Origin: Brucella tritici
GTDB lineage: Bacteria; Pseudomonadota; Alphaproteobacteria; Rhizobiales; Rhizobiaceae
Direction of reading: 5' to 3'
DNA: 64,000 nt
Assembly: GCF_008932295.1 (NCBI RefSeq)
Contig: NZ_WBWA01000017.1
Location: forward strand, 43,329-107,328
In this document: positions 29,383-38,551 of the stretch, piece after piece
Layout: each line of letters opens with the position of its first letter
Numbering within the stretch: the stretch's first letter is position 1
Translations under genes and position numbers: made by a program
The notes under the pieces: generated by a model
What the model saw: only the letters and a program-made list of their open reading frames with translations
The model's database searches: none
Told to the model about the DNA's origin: nothing

Positions 29383-29776
29383 AATTCTCTCTCCCGTAAA
29401 TTCTGAATTTTCAGAAATTACTGAAATTCAGATAATTCAAATGGCCTCATCCTTCAATCCGCTTGTCCCTGGCAAAGGCCCGAATGGACAATTGGCCGCA
29501 GCCCCGGGACACTCCTCCAAATGTCCGAAACGACGATAGGCCGCTGCTTCCGCTCCGCAATCGGTGGGCAATCAGGCCAGGGATTCGGCAAATGGCAGAT
29601 GGTGTTTCCGGTGGGCAGGATAGCCGGTCTTGAAGCGAACTCCAAAACAGGTCTCCGGTCAGCCCGGAAGCGACAGCCGCTGCGTCCATGACGGAGCAGC
29701 GAGTTTCCCCATTTGGTGCGGCGGAAAACGCTGGCTTTCCGCCCTCTCCGCACCCTCAAGCATGATACCTACAGAC
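29383..29776. other. Intergenic region between the cyd and pha operons
   Basis: Beyond the operator-like repeats at 29401-29431, this 394-base stretch shows no gene I would support. The open frames in it lack family features and ribosome sites. It should hold the cyd promoter on the minus strand. Confidence 0.5.
29401..29431. promoter_or_regulatory. Operator-like inverted repeats upstream of the GbsR-like gene
   Basis: TTCTGAA-TT-TTCAGAA at 29401-29416 and CTGAA-A-TTCAG at 29421-29431 share the CTGAA half-site; centres are about 18 bases apart. The location, 19 bases before the start codon, suits repression of the cyd operon by its own regulator. Confidence 0.55.
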
Positions 29777-30130
29777 CTATAGCGGGTCGGAAGATGAAGG
29801 CAGCTCCTTGCTGTCCTGCGTTCTGTCGCGATGGATCACGGCGCGGCTGAGCAGCATGAGCGTTACCGGCGTTGTGACGACCACAAAGACGGTAATAAGC
29901 ACTTCATGCAGAATCGGCTTCGATTGCAAGATGGAGAAAAATATTATCGACGCGATCAGGATGCCGCCAGCTCCGAAGGACGAGCCAAGTGTGGGCGCAT
30001 GAACGCGTTCATAAAAGCTTTTGAAAAGGACAAGCCCGATGCACCCGACGAGCGTAAGGAAGGCACCGGCGACCAGAAAAAAAGCAATGACTATAGCTGC
30101 CCATACGGGAAGTTCGCCTGCATTGATCAT
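29777..30130 (-). CDS. phaG: Mrp/Pha antiporter subunit G
   Basis: The 117-residue protein has three hydrophobic helices and the MnhG pattern G-C-I-G-L-V-L-F-K-S-F-Y-E-R-V-H-A-P-T-L. ATG 30130 overlaps the phaF stop (ATGA); the frame extends further upstream into phaF, but only as its shadow. It is the last gene of the operon. Subunits G, F and E are small membrane partners needed for assembly of the antiporter. Confidence 0.9.
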   Translation of the reverse strand: MINAGELPVWAAIVIAFFLVAGAFLTLVGCIGLVLFKSFYERVHAPTLGSSFGAGGILIASIIFFSILQSKPILHEVLITVFVVVTTPVTLMLLSRAVIHRDRTQDSKELPSSSDPL

Positions 30131-30408
30131 TCGATCACCTCCCCGCGCATGAGGAACTTGGACAGCGCCACAGTGGCGACGAAACCAAGAAGAGCGATAA
30201 TCAGCGCCGTCTCGAAATAGATGATGCTGCCCGTGCGTATGCCGAACGTAATCAGGAGAAGCAGTGCATTGAGGTAAAGCGCATCGGCGGCGAGAATGCG
30301 ATCCTGCGCACGCGGGCCTACAAGCAGCCTGTAGACCACGCAAGCCAGTGCACCGAGAAGCATTAGCTGAGCAGCAAGCAGGGACCAGAAGATGATAACT
30401 GCGCTCAT
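30127..30408 (-). CDS. phaF: Mrp/Pha antiporter subunit F
   Basis: The 93-residue, three-helix protein has the MnhF/PhaF motif R-L-L-V-G-P-R-A-Q-D-R-I-L-A-A-D-A-L. It overlaps phaE upstream and phaG downstream by four bases each. In Sinorhizobium the Pha system exports K+; cation preference here cannot be read from sequence. Confidence 0.9.
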   Translation of the reverse strand: MSAVIIFWSLLAAQLMLLGALACVVYRLLVGPRAQDRILAADALYLNALLLLITFGIRTGSIIYFETALIIALLGFVATVALSKFLMRGEVIE

Positions 30409-30920
30409 GCGGATTTCTCCTCTTCCATGATGTCAGCCGCTCCAAATATCTTGATAAGCGGTTGCTCATATCTTCCCTTGATCGTGTCCCGCCACGCCTG
30501 CGCATCATCCAGATCGAGCACGTGGATGGTCAGTTCGCGTCTTGCAGCGTTGTAGTCCACCCACGCCGTGCCCGGCGTTGCAGTGATGATGCAGGCGAGA
30601 ACGGCAAGCGCGGTCCGGTTTTCCAGATCGAGCTGAATAACGACGAAGCCCGGACGCCGCTTACGCTTGCGCGACAGAATGATGCCTGCCACCGCGATAT
30701 TGGATTGCAGGATGTCATAGCTCATGGTGCCGAACAGCCAGAGCATCGTCGGGATCGAACGAATATGGTTCTTCTGCGGTTGCAAGGCCGTCATGATGAG
30801 ACACGCCACGAGCGCGATGATCGCGCCAAGCAGGAGCTGTGCCCGCGTGAAGCCGTTCAAAAGCAGCCAGAACAGGAGCAACGAGGCGAACAGAAGCGGA
30901 TAAGGCAGGATTCTTTTCAC
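30405..30920 (-). CDS. phaE: Mrp/Pha antiporter subunit E
   Basis: The 171-residue protein has N-terminal hydrophobic helices (about 5-45) and the MnhE C-terminal domain containing T-A-T-P-G-T-A-W-V-D. It starts at GTG 30920, overlapping the phaD stop as GTGA. Its C-terminus is acidic and charged before the four-base overlap with phaF. Confidence 0.9.
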   Translation of the reverse strand: MKRILPYPLLFASLLLFWLLLNGFTRAQLLLGAIIALVACLIMTALQPQKNHIRSIPTMLWLFGTMSYDILQSNIAVAGIILSRKRKRRPGFVVIQLDLENRTALAVLACIITATPGTAWVDYNAARRELTIHVLDLDDAQAWRDTIKGRYEQPLIKIFGAADIMEEEKSA

Positions 30921-32548
30921 TGTGCCCCCTCCGTTTCGGTGCCTGCGCGCGGCGCATTGAGGACACTACTGATATAGGACGCCGGATTATGCAGCGAACG
31001 CGCCGTTTCATCCATATAGCGCATGGCCGGACCGGCAGCGATTGTCAGCGCCAGACAGATTGCCAGAAGCCCTGCAATCGGCACGACTTCCCGCACCAGA
31101 ACGCGAGGCACATTGCCTTCGAGGGACGCCCAGAAAGTCCGAATGCCGGTACGTGTCATCGCGATCAGCGCTGAAAGGCCGGACAACAGAAGGAGCGCGA
31201 CCAGTGCCCAGCTTGCCGGGCTGACAGGCATTGCGAGTTGCGGCGTCGGACCATCACCGTTGAAAACGGCTGCAAGGATCAGGAACTTGGCGATAAAGCC
31301 GGAGAACGGCGGCAGGCCGATCAGCAATATCGCGCAAATGCCGAAGAATGTTCCCAGGACGGCAAGGGTCGCGGGCAGCACTGCCCCGATCTCGTCTTCG
31401 TCTTCTTCCTCCTCGTCGTCACCATAGGCTTCCATGGTAACGGCAAGAACGTTTGCAGCCGCATCCTGTCCGCGTTCGATCAATTCGATCAGCAGGAAAA
31501 ACGCTGCAATGGTGAGCGTGGAACTGACCATATAGAACAGCGCTGCGCCGGTCATGGCTGTGTTACCGCTGCCGATGGCAGCCAGCAAAGTGCCGGAGGA
31601 TACGAGAATGCTGTAGCTGGCGAGGCGACCCATTGCCTGCGATGCGACGACCCCGATCAGGCCGAAGGCAAGCGTGACCATCCCGCCGAAATAGAGCCAG
31701 TCATTGCCGAAACCATAGGAAGAACCGGCACCGATACCGAACATCAGCGGCGACAGGCGCAGAAGAACATAAATGCCAACCTTGCTCATGATGGCGAATA
31801 CCGCTGCCACCGGTGCTGCTGCAGCCGTATAGGTTGGCGCAAGCCAGAAATTGAGGGGCCACATGCCTGCCTTGACGAGGAAGGCAACACCCAGAACTGC
31901 CGCCCCTGCTTCAAGCAGCATACGGTCTTCAGTCGCGACCTGCGGAATTCTCTGTGCAAGATCGGCCATATTCAATGTGCCGGTCACGCCATAGATCAGG
32001 CTGACACCGATCAGGAACAGAGACGACGCGACAAGATTGACGGCAATATAGTGCATGCCAGCCTTTACGCGTGCCGGGCCTGACCCATGCAGCGCCAGAC
32101 CGTAGGATGCCGCCAGCATGACTTCGAAGAAAACAAAGAGGTTGAACAGATCGCCAGTCAGAAATGCACCGTTCAGCCCCATCAGCAAAAGCTGGAAGAT
32201 TGTATGGAAGTGTGGGCTGGCCTTGTGCCAATGTGCGAGTGCGAAGCTGAGCGAAGCCATGCCAAGCAGGCTGGTCAGCATAAGCATGAGTGCCGCGAGA
32301 CGATCCAGCACCAGCACGATGCCGAAAGGTGCGGGCCAGTTGCCAATCAGGTAAACCAGAGCGTCGGGCGCCCTGTCGCTTGCCATGCCGGCAAGCGTGA
32401 TGGCAATCGCAATCAACCCCAAGGTCGAGATGGAGTTGATGGCCATCTTGAGTTTGCGCTTGCGCTCATCGAACAGCAGCAGGACAGCCGCGGTGACGAG
32501 GGGCAGGACGATTGGAGCAACGATGAGGTGCGTTTTCCAGTCCAACAT
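30917..32548 (-). CDS. phaD: Mrp/Pha antiporter subunit D
   Basis: The 543-residue protein is of the NuoM/NuoN-like proton-translocating type with about 14 helices, the conserved F-F-E-V-M-L-A-A-S-Y-G-L helix and lysine-bearing helices (F-L-V-K-A-G-M-W-P-L-N-F-W-L). A distinctive acidic insert, D-D-E-E-E-E-D-E-D-E, lies near residue 380 in a loop. It begins at the ATG sharing one base with the phaC stop. Confidence 0.92.
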   Translation of the reverse strand: MLDWKTHLIVAPIVLPLVTAAVLLLFDERKRKLKMAINSISTLGLIAIAITLAGMASDRAPDALVYLIGNWPAPFGIVLVLDRLAALMLMLTSLLGMASLSFALAHWHKASPHFHTIFQLLLMGLNGAFLTGDLFNLFVFFEVMLAASYGLALHGSGPARVKAGMHYIAVNLVASSLFLIGVSLIYGVTGTLNMADLAQRIPQVATEDRMLLEAGAAVLGVAFLVKAGMWPLNFWLAPTYTAAAAPVAAVFAIMSKVGIYVLLRLSPLMFGIGAGSSYGFGNDWLYFGGMVTLAFGLIGVVASQAMGRLASYSILVSSGTLLAAIGSGNTAMTGAALFYMVSSTLTIAAFFLLIELIERGQDAAANVLAVTMEAYGDDEEEEDEDEIGAVLPATLAVLGTFFGICAILLIGLPPFSGFIAKFLILAAVFNGDGPTPQLAMPVSPASWALVALLLLSGLSALIAMTRTGIRTFWASLEGNVPRVLVREVVPIAGLLAICLALTIAAGPAMRYMDETARSLHNPASYISSVLNAPRAGTETEGAQ

Positions 32549-32886
32549 CAGTTCTCCTTGCCGTCCACGTGGTCCGTACGTGTCAACCCGCGCGAGGCGA
32601 GCAGCACGACAAGGAAAAGTGCGGTCATTGCGAAACCGATGACGATGGCGGTCAGAACGAGCGCCTGTGGCACCGGATCGGTATATTGTGCGGCCTGAAC
32701 GTCAACGCCGCTGTCGAGCACAGGGGCAGCGTTCGTGCGCAAGCGTCCCATCGAAAAGATGAAGAGATTGACGGCGTAGGAAACCAGCGACAGGCCGATC
32801 GCTACCTGGAATGTACGCGGACGAAGAATGAGCCAGACGCCTGATGCCATCAACACGCCGATTGCCAGAGCAAGAACGAGTTCCAT
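32548..32886 (-). CDS. phaC: Mrp/Pha antiporter subunit C
   Basis: The 112-residue, three-helix homologue of NuoK has the family segment R-P-R-T-F-Q-V-A-I-G-L-S-L-V-S-Y-A-V-N-L. One-base overlaps (TGATG) join it to phaAB upstream and phaD downstream. The symbol refers to pH adaptation, not polyhydroxyalkanoate synthase. Confidence 0.91.
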   Translation of the reverse strand: MELVLALAIGVLMASGVWLILRPRTFQVAIGLSLVSYAVNLFIFSMGRLRTNAAPVLDSGVDVQAAQYTDPVPQALVLTAIVIGFAMTALFLVVLLASRGLTRTDHVDGKEN

Positions 32887-35801
32887 CAGTTCTCCTCCTT
32901 CGTTGCGGCAAGCTTCTCGACACGATGCTTACGTAGCGATTGGTGCGCGAGAGCGATCAAGACAAGGACGGTAGCGCCCACCACGAGGGTGAAGACACCA
33001 AGATCGAACAGCAGGGCGCTGGCCGTCGGCATTTTTCCGATATGCGGTATTTCCGTATATTGGAAGAACGTGGTGAGGAACGGATAGCCAAAGAACCACG
33101 ATCCAGCGCCTGTCGCTGCCGCAAACAGCAACCCCAACCCGATCCAGCGCAAGGGCAGAATGCGCAAGCGGTCTTCTACCACTCGCGCGCCTGACGCCAG
33201 ATATTGCAGCAGGAATGCAATTGCGAGCGTGATGCCGGCCGCAAACCCGCCACCCGGCAGATCATGACCGCGCAGGAACAGATGCACTGCCAGCACGATA
33301 ATGACCGGGAATAGCCATTGCATGATGACGGACGGCACGGCCAGATAATCAGCCAGTGTTTCGCCTGCCTTGCGGTCGGGTGCGGCCTCGTCATAGGCAT
33401 CCTGAATCTTCTGCTGGGCAGTCGATCCGGTTGTGTCGGGCGCGGGGCGGAAACGGCGCAGGAGCGCGAAGACCGTAAGACCCACAATGCCGAGAACGGC
33501 GATTTCGCCAAAAGTATCGAAAGCGCGGAAGTCGACCAGAATGACGTTTACGACATTCTTGCCACCGCCACCTGAATAGGCGTTTTCGAGGAAATAGTCG
33601 CCAATACTGCTGGGCGACATTCGCGTCATCACCGCATAGGCGATGACCGCTACCCCTGCTCCGCTGCCGATTGCAAGCAGCAGGTCGCGATAACGGCGGA
33701 TGCGCGGGCCAATTTGCACCGGGAGCGGATCAGGATCTTCCCAGCGCTTTGGCAGCCAGCGAAGTCCGAGAAGCAGCAGAACGGTAGTGACAATCTCGAC
33801 CAGCAACTGTGTCACTGCAAGGTCGGGCGCGGAAAGCCAGACGAAAGTGATGCAGGTGACAAGCCCTGCTCCGCCGAGAAGGATCAGCGCTGCCAGCCGG
33901 TGATATTTCGCCTGATAGGCCGCGCCGATGGCGCAAGCTCCACCGAGGATCCATAGACCGGCGAAGATCGGGTCCACAGGCTGGGTGCCAAGCGAACCGG
34001 ACTGCAGGCCTGAAGCGAAAATCGGCCAGGCGGCTGCAAGGACGGCCACCGCAACCACGATGCGAAGCTGCGGCTGCAGACGGCGCGTGCTGAGGAAGGA
34101 TTCTGCCTTGCGCGCCCAGTTCCATGACAAGGTCACCAGAACACGCTCGAAAATGCGTTGCCCCTGCAAATGCCGGAAGAATGGCGGGCCGTCTTCACTG
34201 GTGGCGAGATAGTTTTTCAGCATCCAGTGCAGAAGAATACCGCCGATCATGGCGACGATACTCATTATTAGCGGCAGGTTGAAGCCGTGCCAGACCGACA
34301 GGCTATATTCAGGGGTGGCCTGCCCCAATACCGACAGAACAGCCGAATGCAGGAACGGTCCGATGGAAAGGCCCGGAATGATACCGATCAGCAAGCAAAG
34401 CAGAACCAGAAGCTCGATAGGACGGCGCATCCAATGCGGCGGCTCGTGCGGCTCATGCGGCAGGTCATGCGGTGGTGGCCCGAAAAACGTCGAATAGATG
34501 AAACGTACGGAATAGGCGACCGTGAAAATACCGGCAATCGTGGCGACGTAAGGCGTGATCGTATCGAGCCAGGACGCCAGGTGCGTTTCAACAGCTTCAG
34601 CAAAGAACATTTCCTTGGAAATGAAGCCATTGAGCAGCGGCACGCCCGCCATGGCTGCACTCGCCACCATGGCAAGCGTTGCCGTATAGGGCATGGGCCG
34701 CAACAACCCGCTCAGCTTGCGCATGTCGCGGGTGCCGGTCTCATGGTCGATGATGCCCGCGGCCATAAACAGCGATGCCTTGAAAATCGCATGGTTGACC
34801 ATGTGGAAGATTGCAGCAACGGCGGCAAGCGGACTGCCAAGACTAAGCAGAACGGTAATCAGGCCAAGGTTGCTGATGGTCGAATAGGCAAGCAGGCCTT
34901 TGAGGTCCTGCTGGAAAACCGCGAAGAAGCTGGCAATCAGAAGCGTGATGAGACCGGCCGAACCAACGATCCAGAACCACTCTTCCGTTCCGCTGAGAAC
35001 CGGCCACAGGCGCGCCAGCAGGAACACGCCTGCCTTCACCATGGTTGCCGAATGCAGATAGGCCGATACGGGTGTTGGCGCCGCCATGGCATTGGGAAGC
35101 CAGAAGTGGAACGGAAACTGCGCACTTTTCGTAAAGGCCCCGAGCAGGATCAGGATGAGCGCCACGCTGTAAAGCGGATGCGTCCGCACGATATTGCCCG
35201 CTGCCAAAACCTTGTCGAGATCGTAGCTTCCGACAATATGGCCCAGGATCAAAACGCCTGCGAGCAGGCAGAATCCGCCGATACCCGTTACGGTCAGTGC
35301 CATGCGGGCACCGTCACGGGCGCTGGCATTGTGATACCAATAGCCGATCAGCAGGAACGAGAAGATGCTGGTCAACTCCCAGAACACGGCCAGCAATATC
35401 AGATTACCGGACAGGACCACGCCGAGCATCGATCCCATGAAGGACAGAAGGAACGAGAAGAACCTCGGCACCGGATCTTCGGGCGACATGTAATAACGCG
35501 CATAAATGACGACCAGCAGGCCAATGCCCGTGATGAGCATAGCAAAAAGCCAGGCAAAGCCGTCCATCCGAAAGGTGACATTGAGGCCATAGGCCGGAAG
35601 CCATTCCACAGTGCCGTGAAGCACCTTGCCGTCCGACACAATGGGATAAAGGCTGGCGGTTACAACAAAGGCGACGAGCGCAATCGCTGCCGTAAACCAG
35701 GCCGAACCGCTGCGATCAGCCCCCCTGAATAATCCGGTTATGGCGCTGCCAAGAAATGGTAGAAGGACAAGCAGGAAAAGCATTCTGCCGTCCATCATCA
35801 T
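32886..35801 (-). CDS. phaAB: Mrp/Pha antiporter subunits A and B, fused
   Basis: The 971-residue protein begins with an NuoL-like MrpA portion (about 1-790) carrying the proton-path helices (T-K-S-A-Q-F-P-F-H-F-W-L-P and H-S-A-T-M-V-K-A-G). It continues into an MrpB-like portion (about 790-960; H-D-L-P-G-G-G-F-A-A-G). Alphaproteobacteria usually carry this fusion, whereas Bacillus has separate genes. It is the first gene of phaAB-C-D-E-F-G, all linked by one- to four-base overlaps, so subunit ratios are probably set by coupled translation. Confidence 0.93.
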   Translation of the reverse strand: MMMDGRMLFLLVLLPFLGSAITGLFRGADRSGSAWFTAAIALVAFVVTASLYPIVSDGKVLHGTVEWLPAYGLNVTFRMDGFAWLFAMLITGIGLLVVIYARYYMSPEDPVPRFFSFLLSFMGSMLGVVLSGNLILLAVFWELTSIFSFLLIGYWYHNASARDGARMALTVTGIGGFCLLAGVLILGHIVGSYDLDKVLAAGNIVRTHPLYSVALILILLGAFTKSAQFPFHFWLPNAMAAPTPVSAYLHSATMVKAGVFLLARLWPVLSGTEEWFWIVGSAGLITLLIASFFAVFQQDLKGLLAYSTISNLGLITVLLSLGSPLAAVAAIFHMVNHAIFKASLFMAAGIIDHETGTRDMRKLSGLLRPMPYTATLAMVASAAMAGVPLLNGFISKEMFFAEAVETHLASWLDTITPYVATIAGIFTVAYSVRFIYSTFFGPPPHDLPHEPHEPPHWMRRPIELLVLLCLLIGIIPGLSIGPFLHSAVLSVLGQATPEYSLSVWHGFNLPLIMSIVAMIGGILLHWMLKNYLATSEDGPPFFRHLQGQRIFERVLVTLSWNWARKAESFLSTRRLQPQLRIVVAVAVLAAAWPIFASGLQSGSLGTQPVDPIFAGLWILGGACAIGAAYQAKYHRLAALILLGGAGLVTCITFVWLSAPDLAVTQLLVEIVTTVLLLLGLRWLPKRWEDPDPLPVQIGPRIRRYRDLLLAIGSGAGVAVIAYAVMTRMSPSSIGDYFLENAYSGGGGKNVVNVILVDFRAFDTFGEIAVLGIVGLTVFALLRRFRPAPDTTGSTAQQKIQDAYDEAAPDRKAGETLADYLAVPSVIMQWLFPVIIVLAVHLFLRGHDLPGGGFAAGITLAIAFLLQYLASGARVVEDRLRILPLRWIGLGLLFAAATGAGSWFFGYPFLTTFFQYTEIPHIGKMPTASALLFDLGVFTLVVGATVLVLIALAHQSLRKHRVEKLAATKEEN

Positions 35802-36124
35802 GCGCCACAGGCCTCCTAGCCGAAATCAAGGTTGATCCGAAGCAGGCACCGCTCAAGAAAACAGCAACAGAATCGCTCCGGCAAGTTGTAGAGAGGAATC
35901 ATATATTCCGATGGCGTTATTATGACCGGCCACGGAACATTATGGCAATAGCTTTCAATGGCTTATCGCATGGATTTGAATCATTTTATCGTTCCCCGCA
36001 CCGGAAAATCTATAATTGATCGACCACTGCCAACCGCGATATCTGACTGTTGGCTATATTGACCTGAAAACCTTTCAACTGGATGACACAAAACTTCTCG
36101 TGAATTTTTCCCGCAGAAGCGGCT
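35802..36124. other. Intergenic region upstream of the pha operon
   Basis: There are 323 bases, AT-rich from about 35880 to 36100. It should carry the pha promoter on the minus strand and the 3' end of the next minus-strand gene. I see no hairpin terminator or convincing operator. Confidence 0.45.
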
Positions 36125-37462
36125 TCATCCTTCAAGCAAAACAACCGATAGCCGCTCAGCCTGAACGCGGATGTCCGGGACGGCAGTGACCTCCCAAAAT
36201 GTGCCTTTCGTCACCGGGCCGATAGCGAAAAACGGACCGGATGGCTCTCCTCGCGCATTAAGAACTTGCAGATCACGCGTGACATCGAAACCGAGATCGA
36301 GCGTATCAGGGCGGGCCAAGCCATGTTCCATGAGGCCGATCAGTGCCGCATTGCGGGTTGTCGAGAAACGAGGATTACCGCCACGACAATCGATAACGGT
36401 CGAAACGTGCAGTTTTTCGATCTGTCGGCTATGCCGCGCGCGATAGCTGATTGCTATTCCCTGACCTTCGTCGCGTACCGAAACAAGATGACCTGCGGCG
36501 ACTCTAAGTTGCCCGCTATTCACGGCAGATTGGATACGTTCCGCGACAGCCGGTGCCATGCGATGTCGATGCACATCCCACCAGGGACGCAGATGACGGA
36601 GAAAGCTGCGACGTTGCGACATCGGCAACCCCGCCCAGATATGCTGCGTATGCGGACGTAAACCATCCATCACGCCGCGCCAGCCGGAACCTGATTTTTC
36701 CGCTTCAACCATCATGGCGCGTACGCGCTGCATAAGCTTCGAAAGGCCCAGCGATACCGGCAGATCGTCTGCTCCGATTGGAAAAGCTTGTGTGGGCGCA
36801 AGAGACGCGGGCAGAAGCCCACGGCGCGAAATCGCATATATTTCAGCATGATGGCCGTTATCAAGCAGCGACAAAACGCTATCGATCATCGACAGGCCTG
36901 TGCCGAATATCGCAACCGGAGCATCTGTTGGCACATCGAAGTAGCCATTGCTCGACCAATATTCCGTAACGTGATTGCCGGATTTTGCGATGGCAGCTTC
37001 GTTGCCCGTCGCCACGATCACAGCATCGGCGATGAACTTTTCTCCAGTCTCGGCGGTAACGGTTGGTCTGCCGTCCTTCAGCGCGACATCGACAACGCCG
37101 GTCTTTTCAACCGTCAAACGTGTATCCTTCTCGGAAAGATAAGGCGTGATCAGATGCTCCAGATAGGAGCGATAGAGCTTACGAGGTGCAAAACTGTGCG
37201 GTTCCCACGAATGGCTGGCGCCGGCAATGTCGCTCGACTGCAACCAGTTTACGAAATGATCCGGTTGGTCGGGAAATGCGCTCATATTGCTGGCGCGGAC
37301 ATTGAGAAGATGGCTCGGGTTTTCCGTTGCATAAGCAATCCCTGCCCCCAAATGGCCGGAACGCTCGAAAATTCGCACGACTGATTCTGGTGAACGCCGG
37401 AGCAATTGTGCGGCCAGAATGATACCGCTCGCACCGGCTCCGATGATGATAAATGACTTCAA
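36125..37462 (-). CDS. FAD/NAD(P)-binding protein of unknown substrate
   Basis: The 445-residue protein opens with I-I-G-A-G-A-S-G-I-I-L-A-A-Q-L-L (dinucleotide fold) and has a second nucleotide-binding segment I-F-G-T-G-L-S-M-I-D near residue 190. The sequence N-P-S-H-L-L-N-V-R-A near residue 50 is typical of the NAD_binding_9 type family that includes uncharacterised oxidoreductases and some hydroxylases. It stands alone. No partner gene indicates a pathway, so function is left open. Confidence 0.75.
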   Translation of the reverse strand: MKSFIIIGAGASGIILAAQLLRRSPESVVRIFERSGHLGAGIAYATENPSHLLNVRASNMSAFPDQPDHFVNWLQSSDIAGASHSWEPHSFAPRKLYRSYLEHLITPYLSEKDTRLTVEKTGVVDVALKDGRPTVTAETGEKFIADAVIVATGNEAAIAKSGNHVTEYWSSNGYFDVPTDAPVAIFGTGLSMIDSVLSLLDNGHHAEIYAISRRGLLPASLAPTQAFPIGADDLPVSLGLSKLMQRVRAMMVEAEKSGSGWRGVMDGLRPHTQHIWAGLPMSQRRSFLRHLRPWWDVHRHRMAPAVAERIQSAVNSGQLRVAAGHLVSVRDEGQGIAISYRARHSRQIEKLHVSTVIDCRGGNPRFSTTRNAALIGLMEHGLARPDTLDLGFDVTRDLQVLNARGEPSGPFFAIGPVTKGTFWEVTAVPDIRVQAERLSVVLLEG

Positions 37463-37819
37463 ACTATCGTGACCTCTTCCCGTTTCACGAAAACGACGCG
37501 AAAGCGCGTCGTTAATTCATCGGTCCTAAATCCCACTGTTTTAGTTAGATTCCAATAAACAATTGCTCTTGTAAACCCCATAAAGCCGCAGAAGTTGCAC
37601 TGTTCAGGCTCCTGTATAGCGCCAACGACGCATGGGGGCGGCGATCAAAATGTAAACAGTAAAACCCGGCTAACAACGGATCGTTGACAGTGTGTTTCAG
37701 AAACACGGGCTGGCTTCGGCAGCCAAAATAACAATATTTCCGTCAACATCATTCATGAGGTTGTCTTGAAAATCCCAAGCCTGACAGCCTGTTGGACCGC
37801 TGAAACACAGGACAGAGTA
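37463..37819. other. Divergent region between the FAD protein and nitroreductase genes
   Basis: There are 357 bases without a gene. It contains a hairpin AACGACGCG (37492-37500)/CGCGTCGTT (37505-37513) close to the FAD gene start and the palindrome listed at 37692-37706. An AT-rich patch at 37540-37580 may be promoter sequence. Confidence 0.5.
37684..37706 (+). promoter_or_regulatory. TTGACA box next to a perfect 15-base palindrome
   Basis: TTGACA at 37684-37689 is followed by GTGTTTC-A-GAAACAC at 37692-37706. The layout resembles a -35 element with a repressor site in the spacer, 113 bases before the nitroreductase start. No good -10 element was found at the expected place (37707-37712). 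Confidence 0.4.
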
Positions 37820-38419
37820 ATGAACAATTCCCTGCTGAATTCCATCAAGAAGCGCCGCACGCAGTACGCTCTGGGCAAGTCTCTTCCACTGTCGAATGAA
37901 GACACTGCCGAGCTGATCCGTGAAGCGGTCAAGCACACGCCTTCCTCTTTCAACTCGCAGAGCTCGCGCGCTGTCATCCTGTTCGGCGACGAGAGCGACA
38001 AGCTTTGGAACATCGCGAAGGAAACGCTTCGCCAGATCGTTCCTGCCGACGCTTTCGCGCAGACGGAAGCCAAGCTCGACAGCTTTGCTGCCGGTGCCGG
38101 TACGGTTCTGTTCTATGAAGACCAGAACGTCGTTAAGGGTCTTCAGGAAAACTTCCCGCTTTATGCCGATAATTTCCCGGTCTGGTCTGAACAGTCGGGC
38201 GGCATGGCACAGCATTCGGTATGGACCGCACTTGCAAATGCGGGCATCGGCGCCAGCCTTCAGCATTACAATCCGCTGATCGACCAGGAAGTCGCCAAGG
38301 TCTGGGGCGTTCCTGCCTCGTGGAAGCTGCGTGCTCAGATGCCGTTCGGCTCGAACGAACAGCCTTTCGGCGAGAAAGCCTTCATGGACGATGCCGACCG
38401 CTTCAAAGTGTTCTTCTAA
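37820..38419 (+). CDS. Frm2-like nitroreductase family protein
   Basis: The 199-residue flavoprotein begins at ATG 37820 (M-N-N-S-L-L-N-S-I-K-K-R-R-T-Q-Y-A-L), preceded by AGGAC; upstream in-frame codons give an unlikely extension. The motifs P-S-S-F-N-S-Q-S-S-R, W-S-E-Q-S-G-G-M-A-Q and G-I-G-A-S-L-Q-H-Y-N-P match the fungal Frm2/Hbn1-like branch of FMN nitroreductases, which is common in bacteria and linked in yeast to lipid or oxidative stress. It is a single-gene unit with its own terminator. Confidence 0.86.
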   Translation: MNNSLLNSIKKRRTQYALGKSLPLSNEDTAELIREAVKHTPSSFNSQSSRAVILFGDESDKLWNIAKETLRQIVPADAFAQTEAKLDSFAAGAGTVLFYEDQNVVKGLQENFPLYADNFPVWSEQSGGMAQHSVWTALANAGIGASLQHYNPLIDQEVAKVWGVPASWKLRAQMPFGSNEQPFGEKAFMDDADRFKVFF

Positions 38420-38442
38420 TCATTTGATTATATAGAACGAAC

Positions 38443-38472
38443 AAAGCCGGAGGAGTTTTTCTCCGGCTTTTT
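38443..38472 (+). terminator. Terminator of the nitroreductase gene
   Basis: AAAGCCGGAG (38443-38452) pairs perfectly with CTCCGGCTTT (38461-38470), loop of eight, followed by TT. Confidence 0.88.
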
Positions 38473-38551
38473 CATAGACTTGTTTAGCCGGTGCGGCGAT
38501 TGAGCATTTTCAGGTGTGATGCGTTCGCATTTTAACGCCTGCTATAAGACA

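Noticed and set aside
29447..29759. Small minus-strand frames of 80-101 codons between the cyd and pha operons
   Set aside because: They are overlapping frames with atypical composition and no ribosome site or terminator.
34287..35732. 481-codon plus-strand frame opposite phaAB
   Set aside because: It has R/Q/H/E-rich composition without domains. It is antisense to conserved membrane helices of PhaAB.
37697..38266. 189-codon minus-strand frame opposite the nitroreductase
   Set aside because: It is antisense to conserved nitroreductase motifs and has no support of its own.
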